A stretch of 64,000 nt of DNA from Gallionellaceae bacterium (GTDB taxonomy: Bacteria; Pseudomonadota; Gammaproteobacteria; Burkholderiales; Thiobacillaceae): assembly GCA_028714735.1 (NCBI GenBank), contig JAQTLU010000008.1, forward strand, positions 62,001 through 126,000. Direction: 5' to 3'. Under the pieces are notes generated by a model. It saw only the letters and a list, made by a program, of their open reading frames with translations. It did not search any database and was not told the origin of the DNA. Each line of letters opens with the position of its first letter. Within the stretch, counting starts at the first letter, position 1. Both the position numbers and the translations under genes were made by a program. Below, one piece after another: positions 17,297 to 25,079 of this stretch.

Positions 17297-18627
17297 TGCA
17301 GACCCAACTGGCCGAGTTCATCCGCGACACGGCCACCGGCCGCGAGGCCGACGCCATCCTGCGCGCCTGCGTCCACTGCGGCTTCTGCACCGCCACCTGT
17401 CCCACCTACCAGCTCACCGGCGACGAACTGGACGGCCCGCGCGGCCGCATCTACCTGGTCAAGCAGATGCTGGAGACCGGCACGGCGGGCGCGGTCACCC
17501 TGCATCACCTCGACCGCTGCCTGCTCTGCCGGAGTTGCGAAACGACCTGTCCGTCCGGCGTGCGCTATGGCCGCCTGGCCGAGATCGGCCGCGCGGTCGC
17601 CGAGACGCTGAGCCCGCGCCCGCTGGCCGACCGGATCAAGCGCCGGGCGTTGCGCTGGGCCGTGCCTGAGCCGGTGCGATTCCGAACTTTGTTGGCCGTG
17701 CTAAATCGCCTACGCTGGCTTTTGCCGATTCGCTATGCGAGGCAACTGCCGTCGTTCCCGCGTAGGCGGGAACCCAGCCCTATTGAACTGGATGCCCGCC
17801 TGCGCGGGCATGACGAAACCCAAAGCCACGCTACTCCTGCACGACGCCATCCACGCACCATGCTGATCCTCGAAGGCTGTGTCCAGTCCGTCGTAACCCC
17901 CAACGTCAACGCCGCCGCTAGGCGCCTGTTCGACGGCCTCGGCGTCAGCCTGATCGCCGCACCCGAGGCCGGCTGCTGTGGTGCCCTGAGCACCCACCTG
18001 TCTGCGCACGAGGAAGGCCAGGATCAGATGCGCCGCAACATCGACGCCTGGTGGCCGCACATCGAGGCCGGCGCCGAGGCCATTCTGGTCACCGCCTCCG
18101 GCTGCGGCGTCATGGTGAAGGACTACGGCGAGGCCCTGCGCGACGACCCGCGCTACACCGACAAGGCGCGCCGGGTCTCCGACCTGGCGCGCGATCCCTG
18201 CGAAGTGCTGACCGCCGACGACCTGATCCGCCTCGGCATCAAGGGCCACGGCCGGCGCATCGCCTTCCAGAGTCCCTGCAGCCTGCAACACGGCCAGCGC
18301 CTGGATGGCCGGATCGAGGCGCTGTTGAGCGCGGTGGATTTCGAACTGACGCCGGTGGCGGATGGCCATCTGTGCTGCGGTTCGGCGGGGAGCTATTCGG
18401 TGCTGCAGCCGGAGATGGCGGAGGCGTTGCGCGATAACAAGCTGGCGGCATTGCAGGCCGGCAGACCCGATGTCATCGTCACTGCGAATGTCGGTTGCCA
18501 GATGCATTTGTCCGGCACATCTGAATTGCCTGTGATGCACTGGCTGGAAGCGCTCAACGAGGTTGGGGTTCGGAAAGAGCGAGCCGTGGTCAGTGCAAAG
18601 CTCGCTTCACACCCCTTCGCCGATTGA
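17296..18627 (+). CDS. glcF: Glycolate oxidase iron-sulfur subunit GlcF, carrying an in-frame repeat insertion
   Basis: A 443-residue subunit that passes electrons to quinone. Two ferredoxin motifs 'CVHCGFCTATCP' (residues 25-36) and 'CLLCRSCETTCP' bind 4Fe-4S clusters. Two CCG domains follow ('CVQSVVTPNVNAAARRL' with 'EAGCCGALS', and 'CSLQHGQRL' with 'HLCCGSAGS'). E. coli GlcF has about 407 residues. The excess here includes residues about 152-174 ('FPRRREPSPIELDARLRGHD'), translated from a palindromic repeat in the linker between the ferredoxin and CCG domains. The frame stays open and all ligand cysteines are present, so it is probably functional. Confidence 0.95.
   Translation: MQTQLAEFIRDTATGREADAILRACVHCGFCTATCPTYQLTGDELDGPRGRIYLVKQMLETGTAGAVTLHHLDRCLLCRSCETTCPSGVRYGRLAEIGRAVAETLSPRPLADRIKRRALRWAVPEPVRFRTLLAVLNRLRWLLPIRYARQLPSFPRRREPSPIELDARLRGHDETQSHATPARRHPRTMLILEGCVQSVVTPNVNAAARRLFDGLGVSLIAAPEAGCCGALSTHLSAHEEGQDQMRRNIDAWWPHIEAGAEAILVTASGCGVMVKDYGEALRDDPRYTDKARRVSDLARDPCEVLTADDLIRLGIKGHGRRIAFQSPCSLQHGQRLDGRIEALLSAVDFELTPVADGHLCCGSAGSYSVLQPEMAEALRDNKLAALQAGRPDVIVTANVGCQMHLSGTSELPVMHWLEALNEVGVRKERAVVSAKLASHPFAD
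17751..17815. repeat. Dispersed palindromic repeat (dRS3-like) inside glcF
   Basis: A 65-bp element made of two inverted halves of about 27 bp (17751-17777 and 17789-17815) that match at 22 of 27 positions. Each half folds into its own hairpin: GTTCCCGC/GCGGGAAC around GTAG, and TGCCCGC/GCGGGCA around CTGC. The pattern TTCCC-N8-GGGAA resembles the Neisseria dRS3 repeat and similar mobile palindromes of betaproteobacteria. It lies within the coding sequence and is read in frame. A half copy is at 59235-59261. Confidence 0.8.
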
Positions 18628-18683
18628 CCGCCCCAGCGCCAAGCTTACAATCCCCCTATAACAACCGCCTCACCCGCGGTTCA

Positions 18684-18766
18684 GTCCAACAAGGTTTATC
18701 CGCCGCCGGGCCGCCCGCGCCGGATGCAGGTGCGGGAGGGCGGCGGATAAACACTATTCGTTAGTG
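18684..18766 (+). repeat. attC-like imperfect palindrome (possible integron recombination site)
   Basis: An 83-nt structure between glcF and a small membrane protein gene. It begins with GTCCAAC, which fits the attC 5' core RYYYAAC, and ends with GTTAGTG, a partial fit to GTTRRRY. Between them are perfect 14-nt inverted arms, 18694-18707 and 18739-18752, continuing imperfectly inward. The next gene begins 4 nt after the end, as cassette genes often do. The 3' core deviates and no integrase is in view, so this is tentative. Confidence 0.4.
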
Positions 18767-18770
18767 CACT

Positions 18771-19130
18771 ATGAAAAGCTCCGTATTAGCCGGCCATCTT
18801 GCAGCCCCAGCCTTCGTCTATGTCTTGCCGACAATCGTCCACCATCGGGACCGTCCTGTTGACCTCCAAGATCTATTGACGTTTCTACCCCCAAATTACC
18901 TGTTCTTCATTGCACCACTCATTGCCTGGATCGCCATATCGAGGCTAAGGCATCTTCCAGCCGCCGCCGTGGATGTTGGTTGCCTCGGTGTTACTTCGAC
19001 TCTTCTTGTGCTCGCGATTTTGTTCGCATGTTGTATCGATAACTCGAACGCATTGGGCTGGCTCTATTATTGGCCCATTGCAATCATTTCGGCCTTCTCG
19101 GCCGTAGCGCTTCGGAAGCCGGCGCGATGA
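18771..19130 (+). CDS. Hypothetical small membrane protein
   Basis: A 119-residue protein with about three membrane segments: 'FFIAPLIAWIAISRL', 'LGVTSTLLVLAILFACCI' and 'WPIAIISAFSAVAL', plus a hydrophobic N-terminus. I do not recognise a family. Codon use is clearly more A/T-rich than the flanking glc and aminotransferase genes, which suggests transfer. It begins directly after the attC-like palindrome. No strong ribosome site precedes the ATG. An 8-bp inverted repeat (CGCTTGAG/CTCAAGCG, 19139-19178) follows the stop and may act in termination. Confidence 0.6.
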   Translation: MKSSVLAGHLAAPAFVYVLPTIVHHRDRPVDLQDLLTFLPPNYLFFIAPLIAWIAISRLRHLPAAAVDVGCLGVTSTLLVLAILFACCIDNSNALGWLYYWPIAIISAFSAVALRKPAR

Positions 19131-19261
19131 CACCTATCGCTTGAGGCCAAAGGGTTCGAATTATTCCTCTCAAGCGAATGATTGAAGGCAAGCTGATCGA
19201 ACGGGTGCATGTGAACGCGAGTGATGAGGGGTTCGAGTATGGATTTGTGAGAGAACACCGC

Positions 19262-19744
19262 ATGAATGCATATCACTCGAGCGGCAAGTGCCACCGCATC
19301 ATCTTGATGCTCGCAGCCGCCATGGCGTTGGACGCTTGCACGGGAGGACTTGCAATGGGCAATATGGTTTTGTTTTCCGCCGTGAGTGGCACCGTGCTGC
19401 TGGACGGCAAGCCAGTGGCTGGAGCCGAGGTCGACCGGGAGTTCGACTGGGCCTGGAAGAGCGAGAAAGGACACGATGGTACGAGCACAAACGCCGAGGG
19501 CCATTTCGCACTGCCGGCGATCACGCGCAGTTCGTTCCTTGGCTCGCTTCTGCCGCACGAGCCCCTGGTCAAGCAAACGATCACGATCAACCATGCTGGC
19601 AAGGCGTATCAGGCCTGGATGCTGTTCAAAAGTGACTATGACAACAATGGCGAACTCGATGGCAAGCCCATCGCCCTGACCTGCAGGCTCGACACCGATC
19701 CGCAGCGACGAGGCGAGCTATTCGGCATCTGCGAACCGAACTGA
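19262..19744 (+). CDS. DUF6795-like exported protein, probable lipoprotein
   Basis: A 160-residue protein with an N-terminal hydrophobic stretch 'IILMLAAAMALDAC' whose cysteine could be lipidated (LDAC is an imperfect lipobox). The rest is a carboxypeptidase-regulatory-like beta fold: 'FSAVSGTVLLDGKPVAGAEV', 'STNAEGHFALPAITRSS', 'LLPHEPLVKQTITINHAGK', a pattern I associate with DUF6795. Function unknown. The frame stays open upstream to an ATG at 19178, but those 28 residues would place charged residues before the signal, so 19262 is preferred. Composition is less GC-rich than the neighbouring housekeeping genes. Confidence 0.65.
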   Translation: MNAYHSSGKCHRIILMLAAAMALDACTGGLAMGNMVLFSAVSGTVLLDGKPVAGAEVDREFDWAWKSEKGHDGTSTNAEGHFALPAITRSSFLGSLLPHEPLVKQTITINHAGKAYQAWMLFKSDYDNNGELDGKPIALTCRLDTDPQRRGELFGICEPN

Positions 19745-19887
19745 GTGAGAAATCGAGTCTGGCCCGTTGAACTGTGATGTTCCTGACGTCGGGCCCCACC
19801 TATCGGTTCGCGGCGCACGGGCAAAGTTTCCCGGTCCCAAACCCAACCTAATAATGGCCGTCTAAACAACGGCCAGGGATCTTCGGA

Positions 19888-20115
19888 ATGAAGAATAGTT
19901 CGATTTGGCGCCTTGCCTGGATTGGCCTGGAACATGGTGTCCCGGGCAGGGCAAAGAATGTACCGGAGGCCGTGCAGTGGTACCAGAGGGCGGCCGCCGC
20001 TGGAAACCACCGGGCAATGCGCGCCCTGGCGCGGATATTCGGGCAGGGTGCTGAAGGCGTTGCCGCCGACACGACTCAGGCACGGGAATGGACCGACAAG
20101 GCGGCGCAGCAATGA
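19888..20115 (+). CDS. Short Sel1-like repeat protein, perhaps a remnant
   Basis: A 75-residue protein holding about one and a half Sel1-like (TPR-like) repeats: 'VPEAVQWYQRAAAAGNHRAM' and 'RALARIFGQGAEGVAADTTQ'. Sel1 proteins normally have several repeats and a signal peptide; here both are missing, so this may be a cut-down fragment of a longer gene. A 7-bp hairpin (TGGCCGT/ACGGCCA, 19855-19875) lies 12 bp upstream of the start. It is the last gene of the accessory islet and converges on the aminotransferase gene. Confidence 0.55.
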   Translation: MKNSSIWRLAWIGLEHGVPGRAKNVPEAVQWYQRAAAAGNHRAMRALARIFGQGAEGVAADTTQAREWTDKAAQQ

Positions 20116-20231
20116 GGTATCAAGCCGGTTGAACAGTGTAACTGCCGCAATCGAAAGGGTCGGAGTCGCATTGCGTGTTGATGACCTGACAGACACTGAC
20201 CTTTACTGCGCCGCCTACCCAAGCCGGGTGT

Positions 20232-21365
20232 TCAGCCCATCACCGCCTTAACCGCCTTCAAGCAGTAGTCCACGTTCTCCTGCTTGGCACTGTAGCCCAT
20301 CAGGCCGATGCGCCAGATCTTGCCGGCGAGGACGCCGAGGCCGGCGCCGATTTCCAGGTTGAATTCGTTGATCAGGCGGGTGCGCGCGGCGGCATCGTCG
20401 ACCCCGTCGGGGATGTAGACCGAGTTGAGTTGCGGCAGGCGGGCGGCTTCATCGACCACGAACTGGATGCCCATCGCTTCCAGGCCGTCGCGCAGTTTTT
20501 CGTGCATGCTGCGATGACGCGCCCAGGCGTTTTCCAGGCCTTCCTCGGCCAGCATCACCAGGGCCTCGTGCAGGCCGTAGAGCGGGTTGATCGGCGCGGT
20601 GTGGTGGTAGGTGCGCTTGCCTTCGCCGCTCCAGTAGCCGAGCACCAGGTTGAGGTCCATGAACCAGCTTTGCACCGGCGTCTTGCGCGCCTTGACCTTG
20701 GCGATGGCGCGCTCGCCGAAGGTGACCGGCGAGATGCCGGGCGTGCAGGACAAACACTTCTGGCTGCCGGAATAGGCGGCGTCGATGCCCCACTCGTCGA
20801 TCAGTACCGGCACACCGCCGAGCGAGGTGACGCAGTCCATGATGGTGAGCGCGCCGTGCCTGCGTGCGATGGCGGCCAGAGCGGCGGCATCGGAGAGCGC
20901 GCCGGTCGATGTCTCGGCATGCACGAAGGCGAAGATCTTCGCGTCCGGGTTGGCGGCGAAGGCGGCCTCGACCTTGGCCGGATCGACCGGCGCGCCCCAG
21001 GCGTCTTCGACAATCACCGGCACGCCGCCGGTGCGCTTGACGTTCTCGACCATGCGGCCGCCGAACACGCCGTTGACGCAGACGATCACCTTGTCGCCCG
21101 GTTCCACCAGGTTCACGAAGCAGGACTCCATGCCGACCGAGCCGGGACCGGAGACCGGGAAGGTGAGCTTGTTTTCGGTCTGGAAGGCATAGCGCAGCAG
21201 CGTCTTGGTTTCTTCCATCATGGTGGTGAAGGCCGGGTCGAGATGGCCGATGGTCGGCCGCGCCATGGCGTCGAGTATGCGTTGCGGCACGTCGGACGGA
21301 CCGGGGCCCATGAGGGTGCGGCGGGGCGGCTGGAAGGAAGCGATGGCGGGTGCGGGAATGGACAT
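20232..21365 (-). CDS. Class V aminotransferase, alanine- or serine-glyoxylate type
   Basis: A 377-residue PLP enzyme that should convert glyoxylate to glycine using alanine or serine as amino donor. The family start '[20 protein letters not shown]' and the PLP lysine K203 in '[13 protein letters not shown]' are clear, with '[12 protein letters not shown]' and '[20 protein letters not shown]' near the end. Archaeal and bacterial relatives also include purine-pathway PucG. Its position 1.6 kb from glcDEF, which makes glyoxylate, supports a photorespiratory role. The donor amino acid cannot be told by eye. It is transcribed alone, converging with the accessory islet. Confidence 0.92.
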   Translation of the reverse strand: MSIPAPAIASFQPPRRTLMGPGPSDVPQRILDAMARPTIGHLDPAFTTMMEETKTLLRYAFQTENKLTFPVSGPGSVGMESCFVNLVEPGDKVIVCVNGVFGGRMVENVKRTGGVPVIVEDAWGAPVDPAKVEAAFAANPDAKIFAFVHAETSTGALSDAAALAAIARRHGALTIMDCVTSLGGVPVLIDEWGIDAAYSGSQKCLSCTPGISPVTFGERAIAKVKARKTPVQSWFMDLNLVLGYWSGEGKRTYHHTAPINPLYGLHEALVMLAEEGLENAWARHRSMHEKLRDGLEAMGIQFVVDEAARLPQLNSVYIPDGVDDAAARTRLINEFNLEIGAGLGVLAGKIWRIGLMGYSAKQENVDYCLKAVKAVMG

Positions 21366-21500
21366 GTCGACTCCTCTGGTCTCGGGGTGTGTAGTTGTTT
21401 GAGTGGCTGATTATGCCAGCCTTGGACTTGCTGGATGCAAGTACTGGCAAGGCCCCGAAGGGATTGTGGGTTTGCCGGCAGGGGGACGGAAAATGAAAAA

Positions 21501-21524
21501 AGCCCGTCCGGTCAGGGACGGGCT
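21501..21524 (-). terminator. Rho-independent terminator after the histone-like gene
   Basis: A 9-bp perfect stem AGCCCGTCC/GGACGGGCT with a 6-nt loop. On the minus strand the stem is followed by a run of T residues, 34 bp past the stop of the histone-like gene. A shorter T run on the other side means it could also end transcripts moving rightward. Confidence 0.9.
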
Positions 21525-21557
21525 TTTCTGCTGACAGCAGTGTGTGGCGATAAGGCC

Positions 21558-22172
21558 TTACTTCTTGGCGGCAGCCTTGGGTGCAGCGGCCTTCTTCGCA
21601 GCCGCGGGTTTGGCGGCGGCAGCTTTGGGTGCAGCAACCTTCTTCGCAGCGGCGGGCTTGGCAGCGGCAGCCTTGGGCGCAGCGGCCTTCTTCGCAGCCG
21701 CGGGTTTGGCAGCGGCCTTGGGCGCAGCGGCCTTCTTCACAGCCGCGGGTTTGGCAGCGGCCTTGGGCGCAGCGGCCTTCTTCACAGCCGCGGGTTTGGC
21801 AGCGGCCTTGGGCGCAGCGGCCTTCTTCGCAGCCGCGGGTTTGGCAGCGGCCTTGGGCGCAGCGGCCTTCTTCACGGCCGCGGGTTTGGCGGCAGCAGCC
21901 TTGGGCGCAGCGGCCTTCTTCGCAGCCGCGGGTTTGGCAGCGGCCTTGGGCGCAGCGGCCTTCTTCACGGCAGCGGGTTTGGCGGCAGCAGCCTTGGGCG
22001 CGGCGGCCTTCTTGACGGCGGGTTTGGCAGCGGCTTTGGCAGCGGCGACCTTCTTCACAGCGGCGGGTTTAACAGCGGCAGCGGCGGGCTTGGCGGCAGC
22101 TTCCGCCGTGGCGGGCTTGGCGGCAGCTTTCGCCTTGGTTGTGGACTTGGCGGTGGATTTAGCAGCGGGCAT
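21558..22172 (-). CDS. Histone H1-like Ala/Lys/Pro-rich repetitive DNA-binding protein
   Basis: A 204-residue protein composed almost only of Ala, Lys, Pro and Val, like AlgP and bacterial H1-type nucleoid proteins. After 'MPAAKSTAKSTTKAKAAAKP' it consists of repeating units such as 'KPAAVKKAAAPKAAA'. At DNA level the units are close copies of 45 or 51 bp, which makes the number prone to slippage. It probably coats DNA nonspecifically. A probable -10 box TAGAAT lies at 22251-22256 on the minus strand with TTGCAG 19 bp upstream, within a locally A/T-rich region, and a strong terminator follows. Confidence 0.9.
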   Translation of the reverse strand: MPAAKSTAKSTTKAKAAAKPATAEAAAKPAAAAVKPAAVKKVAAAKAAAKPAVKKAAAPKAAAAKPAAVKKAAAPKAAAKPAAAKKAAAPKAAAAKPAAVKKAAAPKAAAKPAAAKKAAAPKAAAKPAAVKKAAAPKAAAKPAAVKKAAAPKAAAKPAAAKKAAAPKAAAAKPAAAKKVAAPKAAAAKPAAAKKAAAPKAAAKK

Positions 22173-22322
22173 GTCTCACTCCTTTGGTTTGGGAAGGCCG
22201 GAAAGCCTTATGCCTCAATCGGTTCCACGCTATACCGCGTGTTGAACGTCATTCTAGAGCAAAAAAAACGTAATGCTGCAAGGGTGTCGAGGCTTTTTTA
22301 TAAAAGTTAATTTCGCCTGTTG

Positions 22323-23567
22323 TCAGTGCGGGACGATTTCATCGCTGAACAGTGCTTCCACACGTTCACGACGCCGCGTCAGCAGGACCTTTTCGGCGCT
22401 CACCAATACCTCCGCTGCACGTGGCCGGGTGTTGTAGTTCGAGCTCATGCTCATGCCGTACGCACCCGCTGAAAGCAAGGCCAGCAGGTCGTTTTCGGCC
22501 AATGCCAGGTCGCGTTCGCGGGCCAGGAAATCGCCGCTTTCGCACACCGGTCCGACGATGTCGTAGCGGCGTTTTTGACCCGCGCGTTCACGCACCGCCT
22601 GGACATCGTGCCAGGCGTCGTAGAGCGAGGGCCGCATGAGGTCGTTCATCGCCGCGTCGACGACGGCGAAGTCCTTGGTCTCGCCATGCTTGAGATATTC
22701 CACCTTGGTCAGCAGCAGGCCGGCATTGGCGACCAGCGAGCGGCCCGGTTCCAGGATCAGTTTCTGCGTGCGTCCGGCAAGCCGCGACAACAGCACCGCG
22801 GCGTACTCCGACATCGCCGGCGGGGTCTCATTCTGATAGCGCACGCCGAGTCCGCCGCCGAGATCGATGTGGTGCAACCCGATGCCGTCGGCGGCGAGGC
22901 GGTCGACCAGGTCGAGCACCTTGTCGAGCGCTTCCGCGAAGGGCGCCGATTCGGTCAGTTGCGAACCGATGTGACAGTCGACGCCGACCACACGCAGGTG
23001 GGCCAATCCGGCGGCCTCGCGATACAGGCGCGGCGCCTCGTCGTAGGCGATGCCGAACTTGTTTTCCTTCAGGCCGGTGGCGATGTAGGGATGCGTCTTG
23101 GCGTCGACATCCGGGTTGACCCGGAAGCTCACCGGCGCGATCTTGCCGAGCCGTTCGGCGACCGCGTTCAGGCGCGCGAGTTCGCTTTCCGATTCGACGT
23201 TGAAGCAGTGGATGCCGGCATTCAAGGCGGCTTCCATTTCCGCCTCGGTCTTGCCGACGCCGGAGAACACCACCTTGCCGGGGTCGCCGCCGGCCGCCAG
23301 CACGCGCGCCAGTTCGCCGCCGGAGACGATGTCGAAGCCGGCGCCGAGCCGGGCGAACAGGTTCAGGATGGCCAGGCTGGAATTGGCCTTCACGGCATAG
23401 CAGATGAGGTGGTCGTGCGCGGCGAAGGCGTCGTCGTAGGCGCGATAGGCCTCGGTCAGCGCGGCGCTGGAATAGACATAACAGGGCGTGGAGAATTCGC
23501 GGGCGATGGCATCCAGGGCCACGTCCTCGCAATGCAGCAGGCCGTCGCGGCGGGGGAACGGATTCAT
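22323..23567 (-). CDS. lysA: Diaminopimelate decarboxylase LysA
   Basis: A 414-residue PLP enzyme for the last step of lysine synthesis. The PLP lysine is in 'ICYAVKANSSLAIL'. Other marks are 'FDIVSGGELARVLAAGG', 'HIGSQLTESAPF', the glycine-rich 'LGGGLGVRY', 'LILEPGRSLVANAG' and 'GPVCESGDFLARER'. Length is typical. The ATG at 23567 overlaps the lptM stop by 4 bp (ATGA), so the two are translationally coupled. The longer in-frame extension is only the antisense-like read of lptM. Confidence 0.96.
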   Translation of the reverse strand: MNPFPRRDGLLHCEDVALDAIAREFSTPCYVYSSAALTEAYRAYDDAFAAHDHLICYAVKANSSLAILNLFARLGAGFDIVSGGELARVLAAGGDPGKVVFSGVGKTEAEMEAALNAGIHCFNVESESELARLNAVAERLGKIAPVSFRVNPDVDAKTHPYIATGLKENKFGIAYDEAPRLYREAAGLAHLRVVGVDCHIGSQLTESAPFAEALDKVLDLVDRLAADGIGLHHIDLGGGLGVRYQNETPPAMSEYAAVLLSRLAGRTQKLILEPGRSLVANAGLLLTKVEYLKHGETKDFAVVDAAMNDLMRPSLYDAWHDVQAVRERAGQKRRYDIVGPVCESGDFLARERDLALAENDLLALLSAGAYGMSMSSNYNTRPRAAEVLVSAEKVLLTRRRERVEALFSDEIVPH

Positions 23568-23683
23568 TTCGTCGATTGTTGGGTAGAGGTGGGCTGGCCT
23601 TGGTCGGGCAGGTAGAGCGCGCCCTTCTTGCCGCAACCGGCAAGCAGGGGGATGGCGATGAGCAAGGCGGCGATCAGACGCAT
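23564..23683 (-). CDS. lptM: Small lipoprotein LptM (YifL)
   Basis: A 39-residue lipoprotein with lipobox 'LLAGC' and the family core 'CGKKGALYLPDQGQP'. In E. coli LptM helps mature the LPS transporter LptD in the outer membrane. The order lptM-lysA with cyaY divergent is a common proteobacterial arrangement. It overlaps lysA by 4 bp. Confidence 0.9.
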   Translation of the reverse strand: MRLIAALLIAIPLLAGCGKKGALYLPDQGQPTSTQQSTK

Positions 23684-23737
23684 GGCGAATGTGGCTAAAA
23701 TGGGTGCAGGAAAGTCTATCACGCGCGAGGAAGACGA

Positions 23738-24061
23738 ATGACCGAAAGCGAATACATCCAGGTGACCGATGCCTTGTTCCACAAGTTGGAACACGACCTC
23801 GAAGCGGCGGACCTGGATTACGAACTGGCCGCGGGTGGCATCCTGGAGATCGAGTTCGACAACGGCTCCAAGATCATCATCAATCGTCAGACGCCGATGC
23901 GGGAAATCTGGGTCGCCGCCAAGAGCGGCGGCTTCCACTATCGCTGGCAGGACGGCGCCTGGCACGATACCCGCGGCGGCGGCGAGTTGTACGACACCCT
24001 GTCGACCATGGCGTCGAGCCAGGCCGGCCGGACTGTCGCGCTGAACGGGGAGCCCTCATGA
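23738..24061 (+). CDS. cyaY: Frataxin homologue CyaY
   Basis: A 107-residue iron-binding regulator of iron-sulfur cluster assembly. The N-terminal acidic helix 'YIQVTDALFHKLEHDLEAAD' is followed by the beta sheet 'ILEIEFDNGSKIIINRQTP', 'REIWVAAKSGGFHYRW' and 'GAWHDTRGGGELYDTL', all canonical. It is divergent from lptM-lysA with 54 bp between. Its stop overlaps the next gene by 4 bp, so it heads an unusual operon with two cyclic-nucleotide-binding proteins. Confidence 0.96.
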   Translation: MTESEYIQVTDALFHKLEHDLEAADLDYELAAGGILEIEFDNGSKIIINRQTPMREIWVAAKSGGFHYRWQDGAWHDTRGGGELYDTLSTMASSQAGRTVALNGEPS

Positions 24062-24612
24062 GCGAAGACATCTGGGCGGAATATCGGGACCTCCTGGCCG
24101 ACCTGCTGGGTACCGACGATCTGGCCCCGTTGCTCGACCGTGCCGCGCCGGTCGCGATCGATAACGGACAGGTGCTGTTGAAGGACAGCGAGCCGACCGA
24201 CTCGATGTACCTGGTGCTTTCGGGCCGGCTGGAAGTGCATATCGAGCTCGACACGCACACCATCCGGCTGGGCGAGATCGAGGCCGGCAACTGGGTCGGC
24301 GAAGTGGCCTATTACACGCATTGCGACACCGCCTGTTCGACGGTGATGGCGCTGGAGATGAGCACCCTGTTGCGGCTGCCGTTCGAGGCCTATACCGATC
24401 TGGTCAGGAGCCAGGCCGAAGTGGCCTGCCGGCTGACCCATCTGCTGATCGCCATGCAGGTACAACGCCTGCGCGCCACCGTGAACGATCCGGTGCTCGA
24501 CCCCGAGGGCCGCCTGCTGATGCTGGGCGACCTGTCGATACCGATCGACCAGCAACCGCTCCACCATGGCGGCGTGCTGGATTTCATCCGCAAACTGACG
24601 GGGATACGCTGA
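24058..24612 (+). CDS. Cyclic-nucleotide-binding domain protein, first of a tandem pair
   Basis: A 184-residue cytoplasmic protein whose residues about 20-130 form a cNMP-binding beta roll: 'VLLKDSEPTDSMYLVLSGRL', 'GEIEAGNWVGEVAYYTHC' and 'STVMALEMSTLLRLPFEAY'. The phosphate-binding cassette of true cAMP binders (GE..L..xRxA) is not clearly kept, so ligand binding is uncertain. No HTH or catalytic domain is present, and the C-terminal 50 residues are not recognised. It overlaps cyaY by 4 bp and the next gene by one base. Confidence 0.85.
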   Translation: MSEDIWAEYRDLLADLLGTDDLAPLLDRAAPVAIDNGQVLLKDSEPTDSMYLVLSGRLEVHIELDTHTIRLGEIEAGNWVGEVAYYTHCDTACSTVMALEMSTLLRLPFEAYTDLVRSQAEVACRLTHLLIAMQVQRLRATVNDPVLDPEGRLLMLGDLSIPIDQQPLHHGGVLDFIRKLTGIR

Positions 24613-25079
24613 TGCTGCTGAAGAAATATCTGAGCACGCTGCCCGGTTTCGCCTTCATGACCGAGGAGGATCTCGACCATATCGCCAGCGCGATGGATGT
24701 CGAGGAATACCCGGAGGGCCACGTCTTCCTGTATCAGGACAAACCGGCGCGCGCGTTCCATCTGTTGCTCGAAGGTGCGGTCAAGGTCGGTTATTACGGC
24801 CGCCTGAATCGCTACCATGCGGTGCGGATGCTGAAGCCGGGGGAATTCTTCGGCGGCCTGTCGCTGGTCGACAGCAAGCCGGTCATGGCCAACTATGCCG
24901 CGGACGGCGACGTCAAGGTGGCCAGCCTGCCCTTGTCGGCCTTCCTGCTGCTATACCAGCCCAACTCCGCCCTGGGTTGCCATTTCCAGCATGTCATCGC
25001 CAGCCACCTGGCCTGGGACCTGAAGGCCCGCCACCTGGCCTTGCGCGACCTGCTCGGGAAGCTGTATCCGGCCGGCTAG
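24612..25079 (+). CDS. Cyclic-nucleotide-binding domain protein, second of a tandem pair
   Basis: A 155-residue single-domain protein with a Crp-like beta roll: '[20 protein letters not shown]', '[13 protein letters not shown]', '[20 protein letters not shown]' and '[14 protein letters not shown]'. It lacks an HTH domain. It starts on the stop codon of the previous gene (TGATG), so the pair is coupled and could form a heteromer. The two differ in sequence, so this is not a recent duplication. Its end overlaps convergent argH by 4 bp. Confidence 0.85.
   Translation: MLLKKYLSTLPGFAFMTEEDLDHIASAMDVEEYPEGHVFLYQDKPARAFHLLLEGAVKVGYYGRLNRYHAVRMLKPGEFFGGLSLVDSKPVMANYAADGDVKVASLPLSAFLLLYQPNSALGCHFQHVIASHLAWDLKARHLALRDLLGKLYPAG

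Noticed and set aside
19178-19261. N-terminal extension of the DUF6795-like protein
   Set aside because: The 28 extra residues are charged and would bury the export signal; the ATG at 19262 starts directly before it.
21600-22015. Regular repeats that might be taken for a CRISPR array
   Set aside because: The repeats are in frame, contiguous and without spacers; they encode the Ala/Lys/Pro units of a histone-like protein.
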